From: Macrostomum hystrix | Lineage: Eukaryota > Platyhelminthes > Macrostomidae | Assembly (NCBI GenBank): GCA_950097015.1 | Contig: CATNEN010000039.1 | Coordinates: 13,424,501-13,488,500 of the forward strand | DNA length: 64,000 nucleotides | Direction: 5' to 3' | Part shown: positions 1 to 12,817 of the stretch, piece by piece | How the letters are laid out: each line of letters opens with the position of its first letter | How positions within the stretch are numbered: the stretch's first letter is position 1 | The notes under the pieces: model-generated | Database searches by the model: none | Told to the model about the DNA's origin: nothing | The model's input: only the letters and a program-made list of their open reading frames with translations | Program-made: the position numbers and the translations under genes

Positions 1-3000
1 GGTTGCAGCCTGCTGCTGCAGTTGATGATGCAGGTGATGATGATGATGATGCAGCAGCGGCTGCAGAGCTTGCAGACTCGCTTGACGAGATGCGGCAGCG
101 GCTGCCGAGTTGCCGCTGGCCGAAGAGGCGGGACAGAGCGCGCAGGACAGGTCTTCGTCTGAACAGCCGCGTCCGCTGTCGGAACGATTGGCGTCGGCGC
201 CGACTGTGGCCACCTCGGCAGCGGCTGCGGAGGCAGCTGACGCGGCTGCAGCGGCAACTACAGAAGACGACACGGAGAAGGCAGAGGCGGCTCCTGACAG
301 CGCGAGTGGCTGAAGATGCCGGTAGAGACTTGCTGCGTCTTGAACTATGAAGGGCCGGCCGCACTGTTGCAAAGTGTTCACGTCATGCTAGTTAGTCAGT
401 TGATGTCAGGTAAAATTGATTACTACCAAACTCCAAAACAACCCTTGACTGCAACATTCAGCTCAAAGGCTAGAGGAGTCTAATTCGGTGGGGTTGAAGT
501 GCTGACAACGCGAGCTTCCCAGGAAACGAGAAGGCGGACCAACTCGCGAGCTGGCGCCCCGGAAGGGCCCGGGACTTGAGGCCCCATCTTCCGTTATCTG
601 CGCCAGAGTGAGGGGCACTGGATGGAATCCAAGCACCAGGAAATGTGAACCAAATACCCAGAACTGTTGCCAGTCTGCACAGCCTGCGTAAAGCCCTTCT
701 AAAGCTCAAACTCAGCGACCTCAGAGTGGTCAATTTGGCCAATTCGGCGTAGACGCCAGTCTACGCGAGGGCGCGGCTCGAACATCTTGGGCCATCTTGG
801 GCCCTAGAGCAGCCCGCTGCATGCCCAGTGCCTCAGGGACACCGGGAGCCGACCCTTCCCCACTGCAGGTCAACTTATTTGATTATTTACTCACCCCCAT
901 TGTGTGGCAGATATGCGAGTGCTGCGACCCGACGTCGCAGCTGGCCTCAGTAAGTGGCGTCTCCTGCTCGCAGTACCTCTGGTCGGCATCGTCCTGAACA
1001 CCCTTGTGGCTGCTAAATCTGCCACCGCCGCTGTCTCCGCCATGACCTCCGTCTCCGCTGCCGGCTCTGTAGGCTAGGTCAAAGAGACCCCCAGTGCAGG
1101 ACCGATTGATGCAGGCCACGGCTAAAATCAAAGCGACAGCGAGTAGTGCGGATACTGAGGCCAGAGTGATGATGATGACCACGTTGCGTCGTGTATGCCG
1201 CTCTGTCAGGCTAGCTGCAGTCTCGTCTGGGGCGATTGGCGCAGTGTTGTCAACGTCTATGTAGATCACCTGCAAGTTTTCATACAATACTTTTTGTGGT
1301 CTCTCAGTGCTCGTTGCTTGCATATAATACTCGTAGTATTTGCGAAACGACCTGACTTTCCGAGGAGAACTACATCACTTTTTAATCTGCTTTATTCTCA
1401 TAAATTAGCTTTTATCTCGACGATGCCCATGTTTTTGTGATTCTATAAGTTGCTTACGAGCGTAATCGTTTTTTCTTTTCATTCAATGAGTGGTCTTGTC
1501 CTCTCACCCGAGTGTCCGCCCAGCCAGCTTTAATCCCGTTGCCGACGACACGCACCAGGACTGTGTGCCGCCTCAGATCCACAATGCCCAGCTCTTGCGC
1601 AACTCGCAGGTCTCCATTCTGCGGATCGATGCGAAAGCGAGGTGGAAATGTCTCGGGCGTCACCAAGTGGTAGACCATGCGAGCGTTCTCGCCAACGTCC
1701 GGATCTACGGCGCGAACCCGGAGCACCAGTGCGTCCTGGGGATGCGTGTAGATGCTCATGCGAACGGAGGTGCCATTGTCAGGCGGCGATACAATCCTTG
1801 GCGGCTCGTCGTCCTCGTCGATGATCTGCACAATTACTTCCGTGTCCGTGTGCCTGGCCAGGCCGCCGGGGCCCTGGTCGGATGCACGCACCCGCAGTCG
1901 GTGCTCGGCGCATTGTTCCCTATCGAAGCTGGCGAGAGCGTGCAGGGTCCCGTCTTGGTCAAGCCGGAAGCTGGACGCTGTCAAGCTTGGAAGCAGCGTG
2001 AAGATTATGCGACCATTCTCACCTGAGAGACGGTCGGAATATTGCGCATGACACTGAAGCTACATTTATCATGGTAAAACTTATCGAGAGTTAGTACTCG
2101 TAACTTTCCACTCCAAACACGAGAAATTATTATTGAATAAAAAAGCTAGCACAAGCCTGTTACTCACCCAAGTCTGCGTCCGTGGCCTTCAAGCGTCCCA
2201 GCTGCAGAGGAGTCGCGTTGTTCTCAACGACAGCGAAGTGTCTCGAGCCAACGAACTGCGGCTCGTGATCGTTCGTGTCCAGCACTGTCACCTCCACAGT
2301 TGCTGTGGCGGACAACTGCGGGTCGCCAGAGTCAGCTGCCACCACTAGCAGTTCGTATTTATCGCGGGACTCTCTGTCCAGAATTTGAGTTGTGCTCAAT
2401 CGACCCGATGCCGGATCAATAGCAAACGGAGCCGAGGAGTCGCCAATAAGGTGGAAATTCAGGCGAGCATTGGCACCGTCGTCCGCGTCGGTTGCACGAA
2501 TGATCGTGACCAGAGCACCAGGCCGACGATTCTCTTCAACTTGGGCATCGATGCGTTTCTGAGCATTCACATCTGTGAACACTGGCGCATTATCGTTTAC
2601 GTCTGTCACCTGAACCACTGCGGTATAGGTACTGGTAAGGCTGGGATCTCCTGCATCCCAACAGGTGAGTGTCCCAGTCACGCTGGGCTCACGTTCGCGA
2701 TCTAGCTTCCTCTGAGACACAATATTGTACATTCCTGGCATGTTTGCACCGGCGCTTTCGATTTTAATAGCTGCTGGGGCACCTCTCGAGCTGCCAGGTA
2801 CCTCCGCGCCGTGACATGTCCATTGGCCACCGACGCCAGTATCCGGGTCAGATACTGCCACGGCGCCTAGGATTTGACCTGGCGGCTTGTTCTCGACCAG
2901 ACTGACTGGCATGGCGGCCGATTCTCGGTACTGCGGCGGATTGTCGTTGCGGTCCTGCAAGCGCAGCAGCACTGTCGCCTTGTCGCTGAAGCTGCCATCG

Positions 3001-6000
3001 AAGACGCGCACAGAGAAGCGAAGCTCGCGCTGCGACTCGTAGTCCAGCGGCTCCGCGGTGGTGAGCAGGCGACCGTCCTCGGTCAGGTGAAGTTGACGAC
3101 GAACCTTTTCGGGTGTATCCGATGGGTCCAGACTGTAGGTCAGGTTGTGCTGCAGGTCCAGATCGTCAGCAATGAGCTGCGAAGTGTTTTTAGAGTTAAG
3201 ATGAATAGCTTCTCAAATTAAGCTGGAAAAAAGCAATCGGAGCTGTAGGCACCACACAGCATGCCATCATCAGCTTATGAGAACTTTTAGGGTGAACTCT
3301 CTAAACACACACAAAAGCCGACACACAAATGGACACCTACTGAGACAAAAACTCGCGCTAAAATGTTTCAAGTTCTGCAAAGCTTCAGCCCTCAAAATGC
3401 TTCATATACATTTTGTGCCGGCGGCAAACATTTTGACATCCGAAACTGCACTGAAAACGCTGTTAGCAACCTCCGAAACTAAATCAAAATAAATAATAAA
3501 AGCAATTGCTTAGATAGGGTGAGATGTGCGGCAGACAGCACAGCTGCAGCTTTTGCCCGGTGCATCTAAAGGCTGCGTACGGGCTGTTCAGTCCATGGAC
3601 TGGGGGCGGGTACCACACCCACCCCTTTGACAGCTGGGTGAACCGAAGCAATGCAGAGTTATTTATCTTGCTAAAGGACAATAAAACGTTCCAGTGGAGA
3701 ATCGAACTCCTAACTTTAAGTCCTAACCCGCTCACAAAATAAAAATAATAATTGCAGTATGATTGCGGGCGATGGCACGTCATTTAGCGACAATAGACCC
3801 GCAGCCAGAGAGGAGCCAATTCTGCCCATTTCGCTGACTCCTGAGCACACTCGCACACACAGGTGTGTACATCTGCCCTGACTTTCTCATCGTCAGGCAG
3901 TGTAGACTCTCACTGTGCCTTGGGAGGTTGGCCCTCAAGGGCGTAAATTGCACGACAAGCCCCCAGGCCTTCTCTCCGCGTCTGCGCCCCAAGTTAATGT
4001 GGCCTCGCCGCGGAATCGAGCTCAGGGACCTTGGCGCAAGAGGCAAACGCGTTAGACTGCTCTGCCACCGACCCCTCCCCTAACCCGCTCACAGTTGCAA
4101 CAACAATTAGACGGTTTTTTACAATGATAGCTCATTCACGCATACTGCCAGAAGTGAGGATTTCCAGTGATCGCAGAGCTGACCCTTAATAGTAATGAGT
4201 AATTTTCTTATCCAGCCAAAGTGGCAAAGTGTAGTAATCATTGATGGCTATCTGAGCTAGGCGGCAAGCCTTCCTGTTCACCGCACGTTGCAGCCTCTCA
4301 GCTCTCAGTCAGGCTGTCATGGGTGGCACGCACGCACACAATATCTGCGGCACGCGGGGCTGCTCATTAAACTGCTCAAACAGCTAGCTGACAGACAGTA
4401 TTGGTGACTGAGGGGAGATGGGAGAAGGATAAGAGGTGACAGGGGGAGAGTCATGGCTGGACGATGCGCAAAGTTTGCGTGAAACTGCCAGCCGGGAGCG
4501 AGTGAAAATCACATTATAGAAAAATTTTGAGTCACCGCAGAGAGAGAGCCAAGCGGGCGAAGACACCGCTATGAGGCTTTTGCTCGTATGCTCACACGCA
4601 GTCAATATCTCGTCTCTGGTCTCCAGGCCGACCCCACCTTAAATATAATATATTCAGCTTCTCTTGTGGCAGTCACACGCAAGGCACTAGCCAATACTTC
4701 ACTGTGCGCGGGTATGTGAGCGACGGCGTGTATTTTGCAAGTTTATTTCAGTTGGATTAGCGGTGCCTGAGCTGTCAGGCAAGCCTCCATCATGCCGTGT
4801 GCTACCAGAAAAGTCCGCAGACCTGCGGTTGGGGCGGCGGAGGGGTTGGTTGTCGTTGTTGTTGGGCTGGGATGACGGTGACTGCTGAGAGAAATAACTT
4901 CAGGGGTCTATAGTTTTCGTTTCTTTGCTTCTTACCCCCCCCCCAACCCGGACAATGGGACCGCGCCACGGCGGAGTTACCTGTTCTGACCGGCCCGGCG
5001 GGGAAGCCCAGGACCCATATTGAGAGGGAGAAATATACGTAGGTAGTCGGTTTTTTCTGTACTCCCTATAACTCAGACTATAGCGCTTCCTCTTTGCCCA
5101 TCTACCGAGTACCCAGCGTGCGTGCATGCGACGCCAGTGGGGGGGCATGTTTCTAGGCAGTTACAGCCAAATCGCGTATTGCTGACGGGGCAGCGATTCT
5201 CAATTTAGCATGGAAGGAGCTAGAGAGAGGAGAAAAATACAACCGCTTAAAAAAATTCTACAAAGGAAGGAAGACTTGCAGCCCGTTCACTTAACCAATC
5301 ACTGACTGAGTGTGCACAGTAGCTCAATGCATTCTTCGGCTATAAGTTTCATGAGCTTATTTATTTTATTCACACCATCAGTCATCAGGCGAGGCCAGAG
5401 TTGAGTGGCTCAATTCATGCCGATATTACCGGCGTGATCGATTGACTCAGAACTCGCGGTTGCTGATGCTATAATAGTCTCACTCTGAGTACAGCAGATC
5501 CTAATTAAACTGCAGAGCCAGGGGGACTCTGAAGTTGAGTACAGATTTAGAGCACAATTTTGCTTTTCTTAGACACCTGTCTAGACAGGCGACTTAATTT
5601 GAGAACCTTTGATTACCTGCGGCTAGTTTAGGTGCAATTTTTAAATATAAATGGAAAACATTACCTGATAAGAATTGCAAAGAAATGTAAATTATTATAA
5701 CAAATGTACACCAAAACTGATTTTTTTCAGATGCACCGATAATATGGGGATAATTTTCCCATCTGAACTCCAATAATCTACGGAGATAACTGAACTCGAA
5801 TTCAGCTAGATGCATCGTCTGAATATTTTCCGTGAGATTTGGCTAGCTGGCTGGGATTAGGCTTAATCCGCGGATTAGGGCATGACATGCGCACCGCATG
5901 GTTGAGAGATTATCTGTTCAAAGCCCTCAATCATTTATCATCGTTTTTTGTTCATTTTTTTCTAAAAGTTTAGCAAAACTAATTTTATTTTCTGGTATCG

Positions 6001-8172
6001 CTGTTGAAGAGCCATAGCGCTGGCAAATGCGAGGTACCTGCGGGTGTAATATACGAGTATACCAAAAAACTGTGGCGTGCAGCCTCAATGGGTAGAAAAA
6101 GCATGTATTCAAGCAAAGCCTCAATTCATCTTCTAAATATATTCTTCCACGCCACAAAGATTCTATATTGTATGTTCTGATTCTGTGTTTGCTATAATTC
6201 TTTTTCTTCCGTGTTCGTTTCTTAAAACAATGCTGTCTTTAGAAATAATCGATGGTCCTTCCTTGTCGTTATAATTTCACCAAATTTCCCAGATCATCCA
6301 TTAAATTCCTGCCATACCCAATTTGAATGGTAAATATTCTTTCATTGAGTATTTGTTTGACTAATCACCCAGTTCGTGACTTCATAACCTTTAGCAGTAT
6401 AAATTTAGCTAACAAAAATGCTTGATGCTTGCAAGCAAAACTTTGTGTCTTTTTTTCGAATGCACAGGAAGAATTAAAATAGGAAATATTGTTCTAGAAT
6501 AGTTCATAATAATTATAAATTAGTACACAACGCCCATTAAGCCAGACGTGCAGCCGACAGCAGAGCCGCAGCTATTGCGTGGCGCATCTGAAGACTGCGT
6601 ACAGCTGTTCAGTCCATGGACTGGGGGACGCCACACCCACCCTAAATTACCCCAGCTAATGCTGGTAACAATTTAACATTTAACATGCAGAGTTATGCGC
6701 GTTGCTAAAAGACACAACTGGCTTTTCAGTCGAGTCGGAAATCGAACTCCCGACCATCAAGTCATGAGATCCTGCTCATTCATTCAGTCATAGATCCTGC
6801 TCATTCATTCAGTCATAGATCCTGCTCATTCATTCAGTCATGTATCCTGCTCATTCATTCAGTCATAGATCCTGCTCATTAATTAAGTCATATATCCTGC
6901 TCATTCATTCAGTCATAGATCCTGCTCATTCATTCAGTCATATATCCTGCTCATTCATTCAGTCATAGATCCTGCTCATTCATTCAGTCATAGATCCTGC
7001 TCATTCATTCAGTCATAGATCCTGCTCATTCATTTAGTCATAGATCCTGCTCATTCATTCAGTCATAGATCTGGCTGATTCATTCAGTCATCAGCCTTCT
7101 TAGTCATTGGGTCGACGAGCGCTCCAGTTGATATTTACAAGTGTAATTCGGTCATTCAACTGCTCTGCAATTCGGTCACCAACCAAGGAATATTAGACTA
7201 TATAACATTCGGTCATCGCACCTGGAGAACCCTAGCTGCGCTCACCTGGGCAACAAACGATCCGTTGGGCAGGTTCTCAGCCGCGCTGATGTTAATTAGT
7301 CGCTGGCGAAATCGTGGGCTGTTGTCGTTGGCGTCCCTGACGGTCAGTCGGATGCGGATGCGGCCCTCCCGGCCGGGTTTGTCGCGAGCCAGGAGGTCCA
7401 GCTGGTAGAACTGTCGCACCTCAGCGTCCAGGCCCTGCAGGATGAGTAGGTAGGGAGCGCCGATTTCGTCTATTCTCAACTCAAATGTCGCCGCAGTCTC
7501 CGCGTTCAGGTTGGCGGTGTCCAGACTGTAGCTGACTGTGTTGAATTCGGCTGAGTAGTCGCCGTCAGTGGCACCTGGCAGGTAGATCTTCCTTGTCGGG
7601 CAAGCACTCGGAACCACAGGACAGATGGACTCGCTGCGGTCAATGTCGTGATAGGCCTCCTGACTGGACGCGCCAGTGAACTTCGGCGAGTGATCATTCA
7701 CATCCGTGACATTCAGCGTGAACTGCAGGCGAGCTATCGGCAGATTTCGTCGACCATAGCGAATGTCCATGGACACCTGCCGTACCAGCACAGAGAAGAC
7801 GTGCCGGCCGAGGCTGGGCAGACAGGCGAACGACTGCTGGCAGAGCGACTCGAGGTCAATCTTGTTTTGAAGTCGAAGACGCCCGGTGTCCTGGTCGATG
7901 GTCACGAAGGGATCAGGCTCAGCCAGGGAGTATTCAGGCTTGAAGGCGGCTGTCGACGGTTCAGAGTCGACCGAGTCAGCCGTCAGCAGACTTGGGAGAC
8001 GTGCTGTTAGACCGGTGATGTCTGGAGCGCTGCCCAGGTCTTGCGGTGCTGTCTCCTCCTGGACTGTCAGACTGGCGTAAATGGTGACGGCGTCGGAGCC
8101 GTGAAACTGGAAGATGCTCACGATTGCCGCCGCCAGGAGCGCAGACAGAATGATGCCGCAGCGCTCGGACAT
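1..8172 (-). CDS. Protocadherin-like adhesion receptor, 3' end beyond window
   Basis: Homophilic adhesion receptor of the plasma membrane. Five exons read on the minus strand: 7246-8172, 2168-3176, 1508-2022, 895-1269 and 1-309, with GT..AG borders and compatible phases; the open frame is about 1045 codons. The start at 8172 gives a signal peptide (MSERCGIILSALLAAAIVSI). About seven cadherin repeats follow, marked by calcium-linker motifs DVNDHSPKF, DANDNSPRF, DRNDNPPQY, DVNDNAPVF, DTNDHEPQF and DEDDEPPRI. A single membrane span lies near residues 847-871 (VVIIITLASVSALLAVALIL). The cytoplasmic part has DSGRGCSDEDL, resembling the DSG-rich motif of protocadherin tails, then Ala-, His- and Gln-rich sequence running off the edge. 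Seven repeats fit non-clustered protocadherins. The last exon is the least certain. Intron 1 (3177-7245) holds SINEs and a minisatellite. Confidence 0.88.
310..894. other. Last visible intron of the protocadherin gene
   Basis: This intron separates the transmembrane exon from the tail exon. It is GC-rich around 520-860 and may hold an old dispersed repeat. I see no coding similarity in either strand. Confidence 0.5.
3519..3740 (-). repeat. SINE family B copy (tRNA-derived)
   Basis: This copy shares blocks with 6535-6770 and 19338-19590: a GTGCRGCMGACAGCA-like block, TGTTCAGTCCATGGACTGGG and a final AATCGAACTCC block. Read on the minus strand, the last block looks like a polymerase III B box, so a tRNA-derived SINE is inferred. 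A family A SINE lies directly beside it. Confidence 0.7.
3760..4083 (-). repeat. SINE family A copy (tRNA-derived)
   Basis: The right end, read on the minus strand, is a tRNA-like head with an A-box-like TGGCAGAGCAG and a B-box-like GAGCTCGATTCCGC. The body contains GACTTTCTCATCGTCAGGCA and a GTGTGTACATCTGCCC block, shared with the copies at 9.5, 21.8, 34.3 and 60.3 kb. Confidence 0.8.
4084..6534. other. Non-coding part of protocadherin intron 1
   Basis: This is 2.4 kb of intron with no coding similarity. It has a run of ten Cs at about 4936-4945 and scattered AT-rich tracts. Confidence 0.5.
6535..6770 (-). repeat. SINE family B copy
   Basis: Contains TGCAGCCGACAGCAGAGCCG, TGTTCAGTCCATGGACTGGG and a terminal GGAAATCGAACTCCCGAC block, matching 19338-19590. 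The minisatellite starts at its tRNA-like end. Confidence 0.72.
6766..7090. repeat. 25-bp minisatellite in protocadherin intron 1
   Basis: About 13 copies of a 25-bp unit containing ATCCTGCTCATTCATTCAG, with few substitutions. It begins at the edge of the SINE and ends about 155 bp from the 5' splice site of exon 1. Confidence 0.95.
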
Positions 8173-8242
8173 GTCAGTTGTGTTTCGCTACAATTGTGGT
8201 TGAAGGAATGTTGCGCCTTTGATACCGCATTTTTGCGATAAG

Positions 8243-8830
8243 GAGCTGCTGTGTCAAACTAGTTTTTGAACAGTTGTGTCTAACCAGTTTCTGAACAGTT
8301 GTGTCAAACTAGTTTCTGAACAGTTGTGTCTAACCAGTTTTTGAACAGCTGTGTCTAACCAGTTTCTGAGCAGTTGTGTCAAACTAGTTTCTGAACAGTT
8401 GTGTCTAACCAGTTTCTGAGCAGTTTTGTCTAACCAGTTTCTGAACAGTTGTGTCTAACCAGTTTTTGAACAGCTGTGTCTAACCAGTTTCTAGAGAGTT
8501 GCGTCTAACTAGTTTCTGAACAGCTGTCTCTAACCAGTTTTTGAAAAATTGTGTCTAATCAGTTTCTGAACAGTTGTGTCTAACCAGTTTCTGAGCAGTT
8601 TTGTCTAACCAGTTTCTGAACATTTCTGTGTAACCGTTTCTAGACAGTTGTTGTGTCTAACCAGTTACTAGACAGTTATAATGTCTAACTGTCGTAATGT
8701 CTAACTTGTTACTAGACAGTTGTGTCTAACCGATTTCCCAGCTGTGTCTAACTAGTTTCTGAACAGTTGTGTCTAACCAGTTTCTGAGCAGCTGTGTCTA
8801 ACCAGTTTCTGAGCAGCTGTCTAATTATTT
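8243..8830. repeat. 25-bp minisatellite upstream of the protocadherin start
   Basis: About 23 diverged copies of a unit containing TGTCTAACCAGTTTCTGA. The array begins about 70 bp 5' of the protocadherin ATG, so it lies in the 5' UTR, promoter or a 5' intron. Copies are more diverged than in most arrays here, suggesting greater age. Confidence 0.93.
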
Positions 8831-9535
8831 TTTTAAACATATTTTTTTCTAACAGTAGTTACTATTGTCAAACTATGTCAAACATATGTCACTGGTTGTA
8901 CTATTGTCAAACCAGTCGTTTTGATTCGTTTGAAATCAAAATTAAAATAGTAAATTGCTTGTACTTTTAATTACTTCGCTGGTTAGTAGCAACACATTTG
9001 AGTTTTTATTGGCTAAAGAGAATAAATTATTTGTTCAGTGTTATTGCTCTTGAGCCTATAGTGGCAACTTGCTCTTTACCTAGAGTATAGTATTGCTCAC
9101 TTTCGCTGAGCTAATTGCGGTGTCGACATAGCTCAGCGATTAGACAGACAGCGTGACCTTGACTGTGATTGCCAGGAGCAGACTCGACAGATTAAGAAAG
9201 GTTAATCCGTCACGGACAGCGGATGTAGATCGAGGCAGATTAGACAGTTTCAACATTAGCCAGCCAATGCGCTGTGTATTTTATCCCATTCCCAATAATA
9301 CCTACCACATATCTGCCATAGGCCTCTTTAAACCTGCTGCATTAACAGCAGAAAGACAAGGAGGTGCTTCAAATACTCATGATTTTCTTTCTTCTGTATC
9401 TCCTAAAATATTCAAATTATCGCCATGAAATAACTGTCCGATTAAATAACTTGCAGAATCATATCGGCATCGTCAAGATATTCAATGATTCTCGTCAGGG
9501 TGTCCGTTGGGAAAAACCAACAAATTTATTGTGCA
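8831..9535. other. Intergenic, nothing recognised
   Basis: AT-rich sequence between the diverged minisatellite and a SINE. No open frame has family similarity. Confidence 0.5.
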
Positions 9536-9838
9536 TTGGCGCATCATTTGGTGACACTAGACCTGCAGCCAGCGAGGAGGCAGTTCTGCCCATGTCAGCA
9601 CACAGATACCGTACGCAGGCACACGCTCACACAAGTGTGTACATCTGCCCTGACTTTCTGCCAGGCAGTGTACACTCTCACTGTGCCTTGGAGGTTGGCC
9701 CTCAAGGTTGTCGTAAATTGCAAGCCCCCAAAGCCATCTCTTCGCGTCCGCGCCCCAAATGAATGTGGCCTCGCCGCGGAATCGAGCTCAGGGACCTTGG
9801 TGCGAGAGACAAACGCGTTAGACCGCTCAGCCCGTCAC
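9536..9838 (-). repeat. SINE family A copy
   Basis: The body is shared with the other A copies (GTGTGTACATCTGCCCTGAC, GGAATCGAGCTCAGGGACCT). The tRNA-like head is on the right and truncated (TTAGACCGCTCAG). Confidence 0.8.
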
Positions 9839-9894
9839 CCTGGCTTATTATAGTTTACTTATTTTATTGTTAATTATTATTATATTGAATAAAT

Positions 9895-9965
9895 TGTCTC
9901 CATGATCTTCGACAAGAAGCGCTGAATTTCTTGACGATGCTGACGTCGGACGGCTCTGAAAGCTA
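9895..9965 (-). repeat. Fragment of dispersed repeat D, reverse orientation
   Basis: The reverse complement reads ATGAACTAGCTTTCAGAGCC, then a CGTCAGCATCGTC block and ATTCAGCGCTTC. These align with the blocks at 17880-17945 and 26140-26200. Confidence 0.55.
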
Positions 9966-10815
9966 GTTCATGGATCCATTTGTTGGACTAAAATCACTAA
10001 AATCGGTCATTCAGTTTCGTGATCTATCGTTAAGTAGGCAGTGGGTATTTGAAATTGCGGGAAAATATATAGTATTTCTAGTGTTTCTACGAGCGTACTA
10101 TTAAGTAAGGGAGACTTTAATTCTACCAAATTGAAAGAAAATCCACTCAATTCGATGCGACACTTGAAACTGAAGACAAAATTGAACTGTAATTAAAGAA
10201 TATAACTTTGCATCGAAAGCATTCTTATTGAAAAGCACGAAACCAACAATAAAATTGAAGTGCAGGCGCGAGTTGGGCTTTGTTAAGTTTTAAAGAAGAC
10301 TGGCATTCTCCAAGACTGGCCCCTGAGTCCTGAATTCAGTCCGGCTAATGAGAGCAGTGCGCCACTTTGCCACCGAAAAATCTGTTCAGATTAATTTCTT
10401 TTGATACAAGCCGCCCAGTAATCCCAGAGTTGAGTGGAACAAGTGGCTCACAATAACACATGCGGGAGGAGGCTGCGACACTAAAGCTGTCCCTGTACGG
10501 AAACCTCCAGCACCCTTGGGAATGATGACTCTGCTCTCAGCGGATGGGAAGATGATGAATGACGCCAGAGGGGAGATTTCTGGGCCGTCTGCTCCCAGCA
10601 CCTACGCTCATCCTACGCGCCACAGCTACCAAGCCATTTCTCTGCTGCTGCTGATGCAGCAAATGTTTTTTTCTGGATAAGCAAATTTACAGACAGAAAA
10701 ATATCAACCAGAAATTTGCGTTTCTCGCAGCTCGCCCCGCGAGAGCCTCGTTTGGCCTTAAATCCCCAAGGGATGAATATCCCCCAACTACGAGATGCTT
10801 TCAGTGGCTGTCATT
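9966..10815. other. Intergenic, nothing recognised
   Basis: Unique-looking sequence with no coding similarity on either strand, ending at the 10-bp array. Confidence 0.45.
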
Positions 10816-10821
10816 CTCAGC

Positions 10822-11850
10822 TATATGGATGGGATTAGATGGGATTGGCTGGGATTAGATGGGATTGGATGGGATTGGATGGGATTGGATGGGATTGGAT
10901 GGGATTGGATGGGATTGGATGGGATTGGATGGGATTGGATGGGATTAGATGGGATTAGATGGGATTGGATGGGATTGGATGGGATTGGATGGGATTGGAT
11001 GGGATTAGATGGGATTGGATGGGATTGGATGGGATTGGATGGGATTGGATGGGATTGGATGGGATTGGATGGGATTGGATGGGATTGGATGGGATTGGAT
11101 AGGATTGGATGGGATTGGATGGGATTGGATGGGATTGGATGGGATTGGATGGGATGGGATGGGATTGGATGGGATTGGATGGGATTAGATGGGATTGGAT
11201 GGGATTGGATGGGATTAGATGGGATTGGATGGGATTGGATGGGATTGGATGGGATTGGATGGGATTGGATGGGATTGGATGGGATTGGATGGGATTGGAT
11301 GGGATTATATGGGATTGGATGGGATTGGATGGGATTGGATGGGATTGGATGGGATTAGATGGGATTAGATGGGATTGGATGGGATTGGATGGGATTGGAT
11401 GGGATTGGATGGGATTGGATGGGATTGGATGGGATTAGATGGGATTGGACGGGATTAGTTGGGATTGGATGGGATTAGATGGGATTGGCTGGGATTAGAT
11501 GGGATTGGATGGGATTGGATGGGATTGGATGGGATTGGATGGGATTGGATGGGATTGGATGGGATTGGATGGGATTGGATGGGATTAGATGGGATTAGAT
11601 GGGATTGGATGGGATTGGATGGGATTGGATGGGATTGGATGGGATTAGATGGGATTGGATGGGATTGGATGGGATTGGATGGGATTGGATGGGATTGGAT
11701 GGGATTGGATGGGATTGGATGGGATTGGATGGGATTGGATGGGATTGGATGGGATTGGATGGGATTGGATGGGATTGGATGGGATGGGATGGGATGGGAT
11801 GGGATGGGATGGGATGCGATGGGACGGGACGGGATGGGATGGGATGGGAT
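10822..11850. repeat. 10-bp minisatellite (GGGATTGGAT)n
   Basis: About 100 copies of GGGATTGGAT with variants GGGATTAGAT and, at the right end, GGGATGGGAT. Guanines lie almost entirely on the plus strand, so G-quadruplex formation is possible. The unit is not a multiple of three, so the long reading frames through it are artefacts. Confidence 0.98.
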
Positions 11851-11854
11851 GGGA

Positions 11855-12220
11855 GGGAAGAGTATGAAATGGTAGAATATGAGATGGGAGAATATGAGAT
11901 GGGAGAATATGAGATGGGAGAATATGAGATGGGAGAATATGAGATGGGAGAATATGAGATGGGAGAATATGAGATGGGAGAATATGAGATGGGAGAATAT
12001 GAGATGGGAGAATATGAGATGGGAGAATATGAGATGGGAGAATATGAGATGGGAGAATATGAGATGGGAGAATATGAGATGGGAGAATATGAGATGGGAG
12101 AATATGAGATGGGAGAATATGAGATGGGAGAATATGAGATGGGAGAATATGAGATGGGAGAATATGAGATGGGAGAAAATTAGATGGGAGAATATGAGAT
12201 GGTAGAGGCGTAGATGAAAT
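11855..12220. repeat. 15-bp minisatellite (GAGATGGGAGAATAT)n
   Basis: About 22 nearly perfect copies of GAGATGGGAGAATAT, directly abutting the 10-bp array through a transitional GGGATGGGAT zone. The shared GATGGGA core suggests one array seeded the other. Confidence 0.97.
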
Positions 12221-12299
12221 CTGGGGGAACGAGATGGGATGAAATGGGAGAAGATAAGTTGGGATGAGATGAGATGAGATGGAATGGGTTGAGATAGGA

Positions 12300-12815
12300 T
12301 GTTGAATCTATATGGAGTCAGTAATTAGCGAAGTGCTCAGCAAATGCAAAAGCAAATTATTTGCACTTTTTGCCAGCAGACATTATAGAGGCCAGTGTAA
12401 CGGAAGCGAATTAAATCCCCCTTTCGAGGAAACGAAACGTTTTTTGGGCAAACCTTTTAGTCATTTAAACTATTCCCTGAGAAGCTTTCCCCTCTGTCGC
12501 CTTTGAGCTAGTTTGCTGGGGTGGGTCGTGGGGAGCTTTCCTGTGCGAGCTGCTGGGCTAACAATCAATTTGATCCCAAGGGCAAATCGCTCAGTTTTCC
12601 CAACTGCTTCCTTAATTCCTCATCGATGAGCCGTGGGGTGGGTGAGTTGAACCCCACGAAAAAGCAAACGATAAATGCAAATCTATTCGCACTTTCACAC
12701 TTAGGTAATAAGTTCGAACTTAGCACTTCCCGGCGAACTCGAGCGAACAGAAAATGTACTTCTGTCGCTTTAAACAACCTTTTAAAAGAACAATAAGCAA
12801 AATAATCCAATTTGA
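12300..12815. other. Intergenic between arrays, nothing recognised
   Basis: No coding similarity. The motif GCAAAT recurs and short open frames lack family features. Confidence 0.4.
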
Positions 12816-12817
12816 GC

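Noticed and set aside
1-350. Plus-strand Ala/Arg-rich protein at the left edge
   Set aside because: The minus strand is open in the correct phase after an acceptor and gives a protocadherin-like tail motif, so the plus-strand frame is a shadow.
10822-11850. Interstitial telomere repeat
   Set aside because: The unit GGGATTGGAT is not TTAGGG or a known telomeric variant.
10795-12205. Long open frames translating as WDWMGLDGIG- and EYEMGEYEMG-like repeats
   Set aside because: They follow directly from 10-bp and 15-bp tandem DNA units without stops. There is no start context, splice structure or family similarity.
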